A program made the position numbers and the translations under genes. A DNA stretch of 64,000 nt. Origin: Parasalinivibrio latis. GTDB taxonomy: Bacteria; Pseudomonadota; Gammaproteobacteria; Enterobacterales; Vibrionaceae. Shown in pieces: positions 23,188-31,626 of this stretch (its first letter is position 1; each line of letters starts with the position of its first letter). The stretch spans positions 3,596,001 through 3,660,000 of the forward strand of contig NZ_CP098812.1 of assembly GCF_036825535.1 (NCBI RefSeq), read 5' to 3'. Under the pieces are notes generated by a model that ran no database searches, was not told the DNA's origin, and worked only from the letters and a program-made list of their open reading frames with translations.

Positions 23188-23373
23188 CCCCTTTTCTGCC
23201 ATAATTGATCTGAATGGTTACTTTTTGCACCAATCACGATTTTTAACTCTGATTTCATTACTTTTGTTTACACTCTGGCAATCCATAAACAATAAAAGTA
23301 ACATCATTGAGACAAAGGGAATATTGGGCTGGTATTTACCAGTAAATTTGTATAACAGCGATGTCTTGAAAAT

Positions 23374-23841
23374 ATGAAAGTTCAAAGCCGTTTAACAGTA
23401 TTCGGGCTTCTCACTGCCGCCTTGGGATATGGCATTCTGGAAGCTACCGCTATCATTCAGTCACCCTCCATGGCGTTTGCGCTTGGAGCGGTTGCGTGTC
23501 TTGTCGTTTTGCTTGCCGCCTCTGATAACACCTCTGAGACAAAAGTTCGTCATACACCTTCAACCATGACTGACGATTCAAGTAAGACTCTTTATGTGGG
23601 GAATCTTCCATACAGAGCGAATGAAGAAGACGTAAAGAAGCTCTTTTCTGAGCATGGGCATGTCTTTTCTGTTCGCCTTATGAAAGACAGACGCACTGGA
23701 AAGAGAAAAGGATTTGGTTTTGTCGTGATGGCTGAGGGAGATGCTCCCCAGGCAGTTACTCAATTGGACAACAGCCAATATGGCGGACGTACTCTAAAGG
23801 TAAAAGAAGCCAACGAACCTAAAAATGGGTCAGAAGCTTAA
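23374..23841 (+). CDS. Membrane-anchored RNA-binding protein with one RRM domain
   Basis: 155 aa. Two hydrophobic segments (about 7-28 and 33-49) form a hairpin anchor, followed by a linker and one RNA recognition motif (about 71-147). RNP2 is LYVGNL (73-78) and RNP1 is RKGFGFVV (111-118), with the aromatic residues needed to stack on RNA. It probably holds RNA at the inner membrane; the target is unknown. An internal ATG at 23566 could make a soluble form without the anchor, but neither start has a clear Shine-Dalgarno sequence. The 3' end overlaps murI tail to tail by 23 bp. Confidence 0.8.
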   Translation: MKVQSRLTVFGLLTAALGYGILEATAIIQSPSMAFALGAVACLVVLLAASDNTSETKVRHTPSTMTDDSSKTLYVGNLPYRANEEDVKKLFSEHGHVFSVRLMKDRRTGKRKGFGFVVMAEGDAPQAVTQLDNSQYGGRTLKVKEANEPKNGSEA

Positions 23842-24625
23842 CCTTGCTGAGATGAAGTTCAGCCAGACTCACGTTTAGAGCCTGCTCTTCATAAACAGGG
23901 GCAGTACAAAATACCAAGCCCGGTCTCTTACCTGAGTCCGGGTTTTTATTAACATCTATATCAAGAAGCGAACCGACACGGCGAGCAATCGCTTCACCTG
24001 AGTCAACCAACGCAACCCCCTCGCCCATCACCCGGCTAAGCTCTTTACGTAAGAGAGGGAAGTGAGTGCAACCCAGTACCAACGCATCAACCTTACCGAC
24101 AAAAGGCGAAAGTATCTGCCCAATCTCTTCGTGGTTGACCTTTTTACCGCGCAGCTTCTCTTCTCCAATTTGAACCAGCCGAGTAGAACCCACCTTAATG
24201 ACGTCGCAATCCCATGCAAAGGCATCAATGAGCTGCTGAGTATAACTGCGGGAAACTGTTGCCGGCGTGGCCAGTAGACCAATGGATTTTTTCTTGCTGT
24301 AAGCAGCAGCCGGTTTAATGGCTGGCACTACTCCAACAACAGGAACAGTCAACTGATTACGAAGAGAGGGGAGGACAATGGTGCTGGCAGTGTTGCAGGC
24401 AATAACGACCAGATCCACATGGTGCTTACGGCACAGTTCCCCAACAATACCGCAAGTCCTGCTGATTAGGGTTTCCTGCGGCAACTCGCCATACGGAAAA
24501 GCGCCATTGTCGAAAGCGTAGATATATTCCAATCCGGAAAACGAAGCCCGAATCTCTCTATATATAGAAAGCCCGCCGACACCGGAATCGAAGATGAGAA
24601 CTGTCTTACCCACGCCTACCCACAA
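23819..24625 (-). CDS. murI: Glutamate racemase
   Basis: Converts L- to D-glutamate for peptidoglycan; cofactor-independent. Up to 268 aa. The two catalytic cysteines are visible, Cys77 in ACNTAST and Cys186 in GCTHFPLL, with the N-terminal DSGVGG and the FPYGE loop. The start is uncertain: the frame opens with TTG at 24625, and a GTG four codons later (24613) is equally placed just before KTVLIFDSGVGG; no ATG exists. Convergent and overlapping with the RRM gene. Confidence 0.95.
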   Translation of the reverse strand: MWVGVGKTVLIFDSGVGGLSIYREIRASFSGLEYIYAFDNGAFPYGELPQETLISRTCGIVGELCRKHHVDLVVIACNTASTIVLPSLRNQLTVPVVGVVPAIKPAAAYSKKKSIGLLATPATVSRSYTQQLIDAFAWDCDVIKVGSTRLVQIGEEKLRGKKVNHEEIGQILSPFVGKVDALVLGCTHFPLLRKELSRVMGEGVALVDSGEAIARRVGSLLDIDVNKNPDSGKRPGLVFCTAPVYEEQALNVSLAELHLSKVKLLTHF

Positions 24626-24646
24626 AATCCAAACACAAAGTAGCTA

Positions 24647-25333
24647 TCATACTGCGCTGTTGGTGAAATCGGAATCGGACAACCGATATTCCAGAAAATG
24701 GAATCTTCCATCACGGTTTATCCCACAGTCTTCAATAGACAGCGGCGAAGCAAATCCTGGCATATCCAGTACCAATGTATGGAATTCACCATCCTCACCA
24801 CAAAGATCCACTCCGCCCGGCAACGAGCTCAGGAAGTCGGCATTGTACATTTCCCCACAGAAACGTCCGTCCAACTGCGTGGTATCAATGGTGCATACCC
24901 GGGTTTGAATACCGCGGTTGATAATTTCGCTGGCAAGTGATGCCGGTCGGGTACCCAACAGCGGGAATACCGGTTCCCAGCCTGCTGGCTCTATATAGCT
25001 TCTGCGGTAATCAGCAATGCCGTTACAGAACATATCCCCAAACGCAACCGCATCGATATCAACGCCGGATTGCCTGATACCTTCAACCACCAGCGACTGG
25101 TAAATGTCATTTGGTGGAAACACTTCCGGCAATGGAATAACAATCAACGGCAAACCGAGTCTGTCAGCCTGGGCCTTTACTACATTTAAAGGCGTATTCT
25201 GGAATGGCACGCCATCTCCGACATAGGTGGTATACAGCCCAACAACGTCATAATCCGGGTTCTCTTGGAGACGGAGCAAGGTCAACGCAGAGTCTTTGCC
25301 GGAAGACCAACTGATAATGGTTTTTTTAATCAT
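24647..25333 (-). CDS. DUF71/COG2102 PP-loop ATP-binding protein (possible B12-salvage type)
   Basis: 228 aa. The N-terminal PP-loop SSGKDS (10-15) of adenine-nucleotide alpha hydrolases and the family motif GEDGEFHT (179-186) mark it as DUF71/COG2102, whose eukaryotic and archaeal members are diphthine-ammonia ligases. Bacteria lack diphthamide; published comparative genomics of the family proposed a bacterial subgroup in B12 salvage. Its position right behind a riboswitch-controlled receptor supports that here. The start is ATG at 25333; a TTG four codons earlier is inside the terminator. Only about 10 bp separate the upstream terminator from the ATG. Confidence 0.8.
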   Translation of the reverse strand: MIKKTIISWSSGKDSALTLLRLQENPDYDVVGLYTTYVGDGVPFQNTPLNVVKAQADRLGLPLIVIPLPEVFPPNDIYQSLVVEGIRQSGVDIDAVAFGDMFCNGIADYRRSYIEPAGWEPVFPLLGTRPASLASEIINRGIQTRVCTIDTTQLDGRFCGEMYNADFLSSLPGGVDLCGEDGEFHTLVLDMPGFASPLSIEDCGINRDGRFHFLEYRLSDSDFTNSAV

Positions 25334-25343
25334 AATTGAAAAC

Positions 25344-25371
25344 AAAATCCCCCGTGATGACGGGGGATTTT
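25344..25371 (-). terminator. Terminator between the TonB receptor and the DUF71 gene
   Basis: Strong stem AAAATCCCCCGT / ACGGGGGATTTT with a 4-nt loop and a TTTTGTTTT tail on the minus strand. It lies 7 bp after the receptor stop and ends about 10 bp before the DUF71 ATG. Confidence 0.85.
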
Positions 25372-25378
25372 CTATCTA

Positions 25379-27304
25379 TCAGAAGTTATAACTTCCCGTA
25401 ACAGAGAAGCTACGGCCAGTGCCCGAGTAGTAAGCACCCCAGTTGTTTACACTGGAGGCATATTTCTCATCAAAGGCATTATCCACCCGGACGTTAGCCT
25501 GCCAATTACCGCGGGTGTAATTGAGGGCAATATTTCCGAGCCAGTAACCTTTCAGCTTCGCTTTGGAGTTACTGTTGTCCCCATCCGGATAACGCGAGCC
25601 GGTGTAGTTACCTTCTATATATAGAGTCCATTCTGGCGACCACGCATAGGAGACATAACCAAGGCCGGTATTTTCTGATACCCACGATAGTTGCTTGCCT
25701 TTGTTGTCACCACCAGTAAATTCACCATCAATACGGTTATATTCAGCACCAATGGTTACTTCATCAGTGACATACCAGTCCCAGTTAACGCTACCGCCGT
25801 AGCGACGGGATTTATCCGCATTCACATTCGCACCAGGGAAAGAAGCTCCAGGAGGTGGGTTTGCATTGGAGTCATAAACAATTTCATCTTCCAGATCCAA
25901 GCGGTAAACATTGAAGCGCACACTTTGTGAGGCAAAATCAATATCCCACCCAGCTTCGATGGACTGCCCTTTTTGAGGTTTCAACCCAACAACGTCGGAA
26001 GGTGTAAATGCCTGTTCATCGACCTTGGCAAAACGGAAGCTCTGGTCATAGCGGAGATAAACCCGTTGGCTGTCATTAATGACATAGTTTGCCCCCACCT
26101 CAACCGCCTTGGCTGAAGCATCCAGTGATTGCCCCTGTGGATAGGTTTTTTTGTCACGCAGGGAATCATCAGCTTTCGCGTATCGAGCTCCCGCACTTAG
26201 AGTCAATCCAGGTAACACTGGATAGTCAAGCAAACCAAAAACACTGAACGTATTCTGGTCTGTGTCACGATCAATGGATGAGCTGAAATAATCGAATTTG
26301 GTATTCGAGGCATCTATTCCCAAGATCACATTGGCCTTACCATTCTCAGCATTAAACCCTCCTTCCATCTGGAGAGAGCCGAACCAACTCTTTGTCGTCT
26401 TGTTGTTTGGGCTACCCCAGCCCGTACCAGAGCCCGTTGTATTATCGTGAACAAGGTTGATGCTGAGATCCCACTGGGGCAGGACTTCCTGTCTGAACCC
26501 AATACGCGCCGCACGGGTAATTTCATGATGGTCATCATCGGGATAAGAGTTGTTCATCTGGCGAGGATCTTTTTTAAACTCCTCTTCAGTCAATGACCCG
26601 GCATACTGGCGATAGTAGTCGTAGTAACTTGCCTCAGCAAAAAAGTGGCGAACGTCATTATCAAACTGGATACGACCTAAAATACTGCCCGCCTGGCTTT
26701 CATTATGCTTTCGGTAATTGTCACTGTTGCGCTGGCTGCCGGAGAAGTAATAACGCCAATATTCATTAATCGGCCCAGCCACATTGGCGCTGGCTCCACG
26801 GGTATCAAAGCTTCCACCCTCAACCCGGACACTGCCGCCTTCTGACGTAGGCACTTTAGTGACAATATTGATCACACCACCTACAGCCTGATCACCATAA
26901 AGCACACCTGCACTGCCGGACAGGATTTCAACACGCTCAATTTGATTCAGGGGAATGGAGCTAATTTGAGGGGCGGAAAGGTCGAATTTGTTAAGCCGGC
27001 GACCATCAACCAATATCAACGTATTATGCGCCGCATTGGAGCCAGAAAAGCCGCGCAGCGAGAAAACCGGGCCGCTGTTTGTATCAGAGATTTGAATACC
27101 CGCTTTGCCGCGAAGTAGGTTTTCTAAGCTTGTAGCGCCACTGGTTTCAATATCATCCGCCGAAATCACACTGATATTTGCCGGAATATCAAGAATACTG
27201 TCGTTATTAACGCTGCGACCAATCACCACCATTGTATCTTCTGCAGACACATAGGCAGGGGCAAGCAGTGACGCCACGGCCACTGAAAGAAGGGCTTTTT
27301 TCAT
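25379..27304 (-). CDS. TonB-dependent outer-membrane receptor, probable cobalamin/corrinoid transporter (BtuB-like)
   Basis: 641 aa. A signal peptide (about 1-21, ending YVSA) is followed by a TonB box (DTMVVIG), a plug domain with LVDGRRLNKFD and GVINIVTK, and a 22-strand barrel ending in GSYNF with terminal Phe. It imports a TonB/ExbBD-energised ligand across the outer membrane. The cobalamin riboswitch in front makes B12 or another corrinoid the likely ligand, but the protein diverges strongly from E. coli BtuB, so the symbol is withheld. The start is ATG at 27304 with AAAGGA about 10 bp upstream; a second ATG three codons earlier lies too close to that site. Confidence 0.85.
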   Translation of the reverse strand: MKKALLSVAVASLLAPAYVSAEDTMVVIGRSVNNDSILDIPANISVISADDIETSGATSLENLLRGKAGIQISDTNSGPVFSLRGFSGSNAAHNTLILVDGRRLNKFDLSAPQISSIPLNQIERVEILSGSAGVLYGDQAVGGVINIVTKVPTSEGGSVRVEGGSFDTRGASANVAGPINEYWRYYFSGSQRNSDNYRKHNESQAGSILGRIQFDNDVRHFFAEASYYDYYRQYAGSLTEEEFKKDPRQMNNSYPDDDHHEITRAARIGFRQEVLPQWDLSINLVHDNTTGSGTGWGSPNNKTTKSWFGSLQMEGGFNAENGKANVILGIDASNTKFDYFSSSIDRDTDQNTFSVFGLLDYPVLPGLTLSAGARYAKADDSLRDKKTYPQGQSLDASAKAVEVGANYVINDSQRVYLRYDQSFRFAKVDEQAFTPSDVVGLKPQKGQSIEAGWDIDFASQSVRFNVYRLDLEDEIVYDSNANPPPGASFPGANVNADKSRRYGGSVNWDWYVTDEVTIGAEYNRIDGEFTGGDNKGKQLSWVSENTGLGYVSYAWSPEWTLYIEGNYTGSRYPDGDNSNSKAKLKGYWLGNIALNYTRGNWQANVRVDNAFDEKYASSVNNWGAYYSGTGRSFSVTGSYNF

Positions 27305-27333
27305 GCTGTACATCCTTTATTCGCGTAAAAATG

Positions 27334-27358
27334 TCCCGGCAGACACGTAATGCCGGGA
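27334..27358 (-). terminator. Riboswitch expression-platform terminator
   Basis: TCCCGGCA / TGCCGGGA stem followed by CATTTTTA on the minus strand, 30 bp before the receptor start. Placed after the aptamer, it would stop transcription when B12 is bound. Confidence 0.7.
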
Positions 27359-27384
27359 GCACGGGCCGGTATTCGGACTCGAAA

Positions 27385-27553
27385 GCATGGGTAATCCCGC
27401 CTACTTGCAAAGACTTCCCGGAAAAATGGATAGGCGCCCATTCCCCAGTGTCTGGCTTATCAGCCTGATTGCGTTCGTTCTTTCTCACCGCTGCGCGTCA
27501 GTTGCGGATTTCCACCGCATTCCCTGTGACTCGTCATGGTCACGCCCAGTGCG
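27385..27553 (-). promoter_or_regulatory. Cobalamin riboswitch
   Basis: Minus-strand leader with the core of the B12 aptamer in order: GGGAATGCGGTGGAAATCC, GCAACTGACGCGCAGCGGTG, and AAGCCAGACACTG. Together with a long leader, a terminator and a TonB receptor, this fits the Rfam cobalamin family. The ends are approximate. Confidence 0.88.
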
Positions 27554-27559
27554 GAGGGA

Positions 27560-27588
27560 ATACTAGAGAGGCTTTAAAGGGAAGTCCA
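27560..27588 (-). promoter_or_regulatory. Probable promoter of the riboswitch-receptor transcript
   Basis: -35 TGGACT, 17-bp spacer, -10 TAGTAT, ending just before the aptamer. Confidence 0.4.
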
Positions 27589-27594
27589 GTAACT

Positions 27595-27608
27595 AAAGGT
27601 TAACCTTT
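27595..27608. repeat. 14-bp perfect palindrome between the receptor and trmA promoters
   Basis: AAAGGTTAACCTTT, seven bases upstream of the receptor -35 and about 30 bp upstream of the trmA -35. A possible operator for either side; the factor is not recognised. Confidence 0.4.
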
Positions 27609-27636
27609 ATGATGAGAATCGATTTCCGGGCTAAGC

Positions 27637-27664
27637 TGGACATACCGGGACAGATGAATAAAAT
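27637..27664 (+). promoter_or_regulatory. trmA promoter
   Basis: -35 TGGACA, 16-bp spacer, -10 TAAAAT; predicted start about 27 nt before the trmA ATG. Confidence 0.55.
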
Positions 27665-27697
27665 CTGCGCTCTTACTTGAAATACGAGGTCATCATT

Positions 27698-28801
27698 ATG
27701 ACAGGCGAGATGTCAGCAGTTACTTACCAGTCGCAGCTGGATGAAAAAAGCCAGCGCTTAAGCGCGCTGTTTGCACAATACCAAGCCCCGGAACTGGAAG
27801 TCTTCACATCTCCTGAGCAGCATTACCGTATGCGTGCTGAATTCCGAGTCTGGCATGAAGGTGATGACCTCTACTACATCATGTTTGACCAAAAGACCAA
27901 GCAGAAGTACCGCGTTGACCAGTTCCCGGCAGCAAGCCGCCTGATCAACGATCTGATGCCCCTGCTGACTGATGCGATTAAACCTATCAAGGCGCTGCGC
28001 CACAAACTTTTCCAGGTAGATTTCCTCTCCACCCTGAGTGGCGAAGTGCTGGTATCACTGCTGTACCACCGCCAGTTGGACGAAGAGTGGGAAAAGGAAG
28101 CGCGTGCCCTCAAGCAACGCCTGAATGACGAAGGTTTCAACCTGGACCTGATTGGCCGCGCCCGTAAGCAGAAGATTGTGATCGACCGTGAGTTTGTGGT
28201 GGAAAAGCTGTCTGTCGACAACTCAACCCTGGTTTACCAGCAGGTAGAGAACAGCTTCACCCAACCAAACGCCACTGTCGCACAGAAGATGCTGGAATGG
28301 GCTATCGATTGTACCCGTGAAAGCGAAGGCGACCTGCTGGAACTTTATTGCGGCAACGGCAACTTTTCTCTTGCGCTGGCACGTAACTTTGACCGCGTAC
28401 TGGCAACAGAAGTAGCCAAACCGTCAGTGGATTCGGCCCAGTACAACATTGCCGCCAACCAGATCGATAATGTGCAGATTATCCGTATGTCTGCGGAAGA
28501 ATTTACCGAAGCGATGGAAGGTGTGCGGGAGTTCCGCCGCCTGGCTGATAGTGGTATCGACCTGAAGAGCTACAACTGCAACACGATTTTTGTCGATCCA
28601 CCACGGGCAGGTATGGACGAAGGTACCTGCCGCATGGTGCAGGGTTACGACCGTATTCTCTACATCTCCTGCAACCCGGAGACGCTGAAAGAGAATATGG
28701 AAATTCTGTCTGAAACTCACCGTGTCAGCCGGTTTGCGCTGTTTGACCAGTTCCCGTTCACCCACCACACAGAAGCCGGTGTGCTGCTGGAACGCAAGTA
28801 A
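27698..28801 (+). CDS. trmA: tRNA (uracil-5-)-methyltransferase
   Basis: Uses SAM to make ribothymidine 54 in the T-loop of tRNAs. 367 aa (E. coli 366). The SAM-binding segment LLELYCGNGNFSLALA and the catalytic Cys325 in SCNPET are present, plus VDPPRAGMD. The start is ATG at 27698 (MTGEMSAVTYQSQL) with GAGGT upstream; the frame opens with TTG seven codons earlier. E. coli has fabR-yijD-trmA together; here trmA converges on yijD. Confidence 0.97.
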   Translation: MTGEMSAVTYQSQLDEKSQRLSALFAQYQAPELEVFTSPEQHYRMRAEFRVWHEGDDLYYIMFDQKTKQKYRVDQFPAASRLINDLMPLLTDAIKPIKALRHKLFQVDFLSTLSGEVLVSLLYHRQLDEEWEKEARALKQRLNDEGFNLDLIGRARKQKIVIDREFVVEKLSVDNSTLVYQQVENSFTQPNATVAQKMLEWAIDCTRESEGDLLELYCGNGNFSLALARNFDRVLATEVAKPSVDSAQYNIAANQIDNVQIIRMSAEEFTEAMEGVREFRRLADSGIDLKSYNCNTIFVDPPRAGMDEGTCRMVQGYDRILYISCNPETLKENMEILSETHRVSRFALFDQFPFTHHTEAGVLLERK

Positions 28802-28831
28802 ACACATTTAAGGCCGGGACAAAAGGAACAA

Positions 28832-28859
28832 AAAAGGGTCACTGCAACGTGACCCTTTT
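28832..28859. terminator. Bidirectional terminator between trmA and yijD
   Basis: AAAAGGGTCAC / GTGACCCTTTT around a 6-nt loop, between convergent genes. Confidence 0.9.
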
Positions 28860-28874
28860 CATTGCCTGCAACAA

Positions 28875-29252
28875 TCAGACTTCAGCTTCATCCGAAGATG
28901 GCACTTTCGGCTTGCGCTGGCTCATCTTACGGGCGACCCAGACCAACAGGGCCATGGTAATGATGATAGAAATAAAATTCCCGCCAAGCTCTGGCAACTG
29001 CACACGGATAAAGGCTGAATATCCGAATGCTCCCACCAGGAAGCAAGCGAAAGTGATCATTGGGGTTCCTTCCGTCATTGGCTGGGAAACGTGCTGCTGG
29101 TAGAAGCAGTAGACCGCCAGCACAAAAGCGAGGATCGGAAAGAGAGAAAACGGCACACCGCCAACAAACAGCGAGGCAAGTGACGCGCTGGCACAGACGC
29201 CGGCAATCACTGAGAGCACCAGGAATTTACGTTCTGACTTATATTGTTCCAT
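28875..29252 (-). CDS. yijD: YijD family inner-membrane protein (DUF1422)
   Basis: 125 aa with four hydrophobic segments (about 10-32, 36-52, 64-82 and 91-107) and a charged C-terminus. The length and the place 18 bp after fabR match E. coli yijD, whose function is unknown. Cotranscription with fabR hints at a link to membrane lipids, but nothing in the sequence proves it. Confidence 0.85.
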   Translation of the reverse strand: MEQYKSERKFLVLSVIAGVCASASLASLFVGGVPFSLFPILAFVLAVYCFYQQHVSQPMTEGTPMITFACFLVGAFGYSAFIRVQLPELGGNFISIIITMALLVWVARKMSQRKPKVPSSDEAEV

Positions 29253-29270
29253 GTGTCCACCTGAACAGGG

Positions 29271-29927
29271 TTAGTATGTTTCCTTGAGGGCTTTACGTTC
29301 GCGCTCCTTGTGGTACCAGTAGGCACCCTTCGCAAGCATACGTAGTTGGATAATAATTCGTTCAGCAAGTTCCGCCCTAGAGCGGCTGTCCATATCAAGC
29401 GCGTCAGCACCGGCACTGAAAACCAGGGTCACGCAGGCCTCCGCCTGATTATAGGCTTCTTCACCAGTCAGGTTAGCACGGGCTTCAAAATAGTCCGTCA
29501 GCTCTGCCACAAAATGCTGAATTTCCCGGGCAACGGCGGCACGGAATGCGGCAGATGTACCGGAACGCTCACGCAGCAAAAGCCGGAAAACGTTCGGGCT
29601 GCTTTCGATAAACTCCATGAAGGTTTCCACAGAGGTGCGCACCACACTGCCTTCGGTCGCAATCCGCTGGCGGGCCTGGCGCATCAATTGGCGCAACAAC
29701 AGGCCACCTTCATCCACCATGGTCAGGCCAAGCTCATCCATATCCTTGAAGTGACGGTAGAAAGAGGTTGGCGCTATGCCTGCCTCCCTTGCCACTTCGC
29801 GCAGGCTGAGGTTCGAAAAGCTGCGCTCTGCACTGAGCTGACGAAATGCTGCATCAATCAGTGCCCTGCGGGTCTTTTCTTTCTGCTGAGCCCGAACGCC
29901 CATCGTGTTGTTTTCTTTCGAAGCCAT
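29271..29927 (-). CDS. fabR: TetR-family repressor of unsaturated fatty acid synthesis
   Basis: 218 aa. In E. coli FabR binds unsaturated acyl thioesters and represses fabB and fabA, setting membrane fluidity. The N-terminal HTH SLREVAREAGIAPTSFYRHF is almost the same as in E. coli, and so is the ERSGTSAAFRAAVAREIQHF stretch. Either ATG (29927 or 29903, MGVRAQQKEKTRR) could start it; the second matches the E. coli end. Divergent from sthA. Confidence 0.95.
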   Translation of the reverse strand: MASKENNTMGVRAQQKEKTRRALIDAAFRQLSAERSFSNLSLREVAREAGIAPTSFYRHFKDMDELGLTMVDEGGLLLRQLMRQARQRIATEGSVVRTSVETFMEFIESSPNVFRLLLRERSGTSAAFRAAVAREIQHFVAELTDYFEARANLTGEEAYNQAEACVTLVFSAGADALDMDSRSRAELAERIIIQLRMLAKGAYWYHKERERKALKETY

Positions 29928-30116
29928 CTACTGCCAACCAAAAAATTATTATCGGTGAATATCATACTGAAAAGCTGGGATAAGCTCAGCCCGGTGGGTG
30001 TATTTCCTTAAACAACGTGATCAGAGACGGCGTTCACAACAGCCCTGATTCCCGACATTACGCGAAAACGTTAATATAGCGCGATAATAATGTTGCGAAC
30101 GTGATACAAGGGCCTA

Positions 30117-31559
30117 ATGATTATGACCAAGAAAAACATGCCCCAAAACAACAATAAAGCACCTGCCAACCCGGATTACGATGTCATTGTAATCGGAAGC
30201 GGGCCCGGCGGCGAAGGGGCAGCCATGGGCCTGACCAAAGCCGGACTCAGTGTTGCCGTAGTTGAAAAGGAATCCACCGTCGGCGGTGGTTGTACCCACT
30301 GGGGGACAATCCCGTCTAAAGCCTTGCGTCATGCTGTCAGCCGTATCATTGAGTATAACCAGAGCCCGATATACTCCGGCGACCGACAAAGTCTCCACAG
30401 TACCTTCTCACAGATCCTTAACCACGCCCAGTCTGTTATCGGGAAGCAAACCCGCCTCAGACAAGGGTTCTACGATCGCAACAATGTATCTATCATCACA
30501 GGCACGGCCAGCTTTGCTGACAACCACACGTTGGAAGTTCTTCGTGCCGACGGTACCAAAGACAGGTTTACCGCCCGTTACTTTGTGATTGCCACCGGTT
30601 CGCGCCCTTACCACCCAAAAGATGTCGATTTCAGCCACCCACGGATTTATGACAGTGACTCCATCCTGTCCCTGAAGCATGACCCGCGCCACGTCATTAT
30701 TTACGGTGCAGGTGTCATAGGCAGTGAATACGCCTCTATCTTCCGCGGCCTCAATACCAAGGTTGATTTGATAAATACCCGGGATCGCCTGCTGTCTTTC
30801 CTCGACAACGAGATCTCCGATGCCCTCTCCTATCACTTCTGGAACAGCGGCGTCCTTATCCGCAACGACGAAACCTTCGAGCGCATTGAAGGCACAGATG
30901 ACGGTGTTGTCCTTCACCTTGAATCCGGCAAGAAGATGAAAGCCGACTGCCTGCTTTACGCCAATGGCCGGACAGGTAACACAGACTCCCTGAACCTAAA
31001 GGCAGTCGGGTTGCAGGCAGACTCCCGCGGGCAGCTTAAGGTTAACGACGGCTACCAGACCGAGGTGGAACATGTTTATGCTGTCGGTGATGTCATTGGC
31101 TACCCAAGCCTTGCCAGTGCCGCCTACGATCAGGGTCGCCTGATGGCCAACGCCCTGGCAACCGGGAAAGTGGAAGGCCAGCTTATTGACCATATCCCAA
31201 CCGGCATTTATACCATTCCGGAAATCAGTTCTGTTGGCAAAACCGAACAGGAACTGACTGCCGCCAAGGTACCCTACGAAGTCGGGCGCTCCCAGTTCAA
31301 ACACCTTGCCCGTGCCCAGATTGGTGGCTCGGAAGTCGGCAGCCTGAAAATCCTTTTCCACCGGGATACCAAGGAGATTTTAGGCATACACTGCTTCGGC
31401 GAGCGGGCTTCGGAAATCATCCACATCGGCCAGGCTATCTTTGAGCAAAAAGGTGAAGGCAATACTATCGACTATTTCGTCAACACCACCTTCAACTACC
31501 CAACCATGGCGGAAGCCTACCGGGTAGCGGCACTGAACGGCCTCAACCGCCTGTTCTGA
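30117..31559 (+). CDS. sthA: Soluble pyridine nucleotide transhydrogenase
   Basis: Energy-independent FAD flavoprotein that moves hydride between NADPH and NAD+; cytosolic. 480 aa (E. coli 466; the extra is N-terminal). FAD site GSGPGGEGAA, second dinucleotide site GAGVIGSEYAS and C-terminal FNYPTMAEAYRVAA are all present. The redox disulfide of related reductases is absent (GGGCTHWGT has Cys then Thr), as expected for SthA. The start at 30117 has AAGGG 7 nt upstream. Confidence 0.97.
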   Translation: MIMTKKNMPQNNNKAPANPDYDVIVIGSGPGGEGAAMGLTKAGLSVAVVEKESTVGGGCTHWGTIPSKALRHAVSRIIEYNQSPIYSGDRQSLHSTFSQILNHAQSVIGKQTRLRQGFYDRNNVSIITGTASFADNHTLEVLRADGTKDRFTARYFVIATGSRPYHPKDVDFSHPRIYDSDSILSLKHDPRHVIIYGAGVIGSEYASIFRGLNTKVDLINTRDRLLSFLDNEISDALSYHFWNSGVLIRNDETFERIEGTDDGVVLHLESGKKMKADCLLYANGRTGNTDSLNLKAVGLQADSRGQLKVNDGYQTEVEHVYAVGDVIGYPSLASAAYDQGRLMANALATGKVEGQLIDHIPTGIYTIPEISSVGKTEQELTAAKVPYEVGRSQFKHLARAQIGGSEVGSLKILFHRDTKEILGIHCFGERASEIIHIGQAIFEQKGEGNTIDYFVNTTFNYPTMAEAYRVAALNGLNRLF

Positions 31560-31578
31560 AAACAATACCCCTGATACA

Positions 31579-31606
31579 ACAAAGCCAGCTTCAACGCTGG
31601 CTTTGT
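31579..31606. terminator. Bidirectional terminator between sthA and cysQ
   Basis: ACAAAGCCAGC / GCTGGCTTTGT with a 6-nt loop, followed by TTTGTC. Confidence 0.85.
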
Positions 31607-31626
31607 CTTTGTCACAGGACGTATTG

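Noticed and set aside
27609..27627. Fur-box-like sequence (GATGAGAATCGATTTCC) near trmA
   Set aside because: Only one half fits the 7-1-7 pattern; the other half has too many mismatches, and the receptor is explained by the B12 riboswitch.
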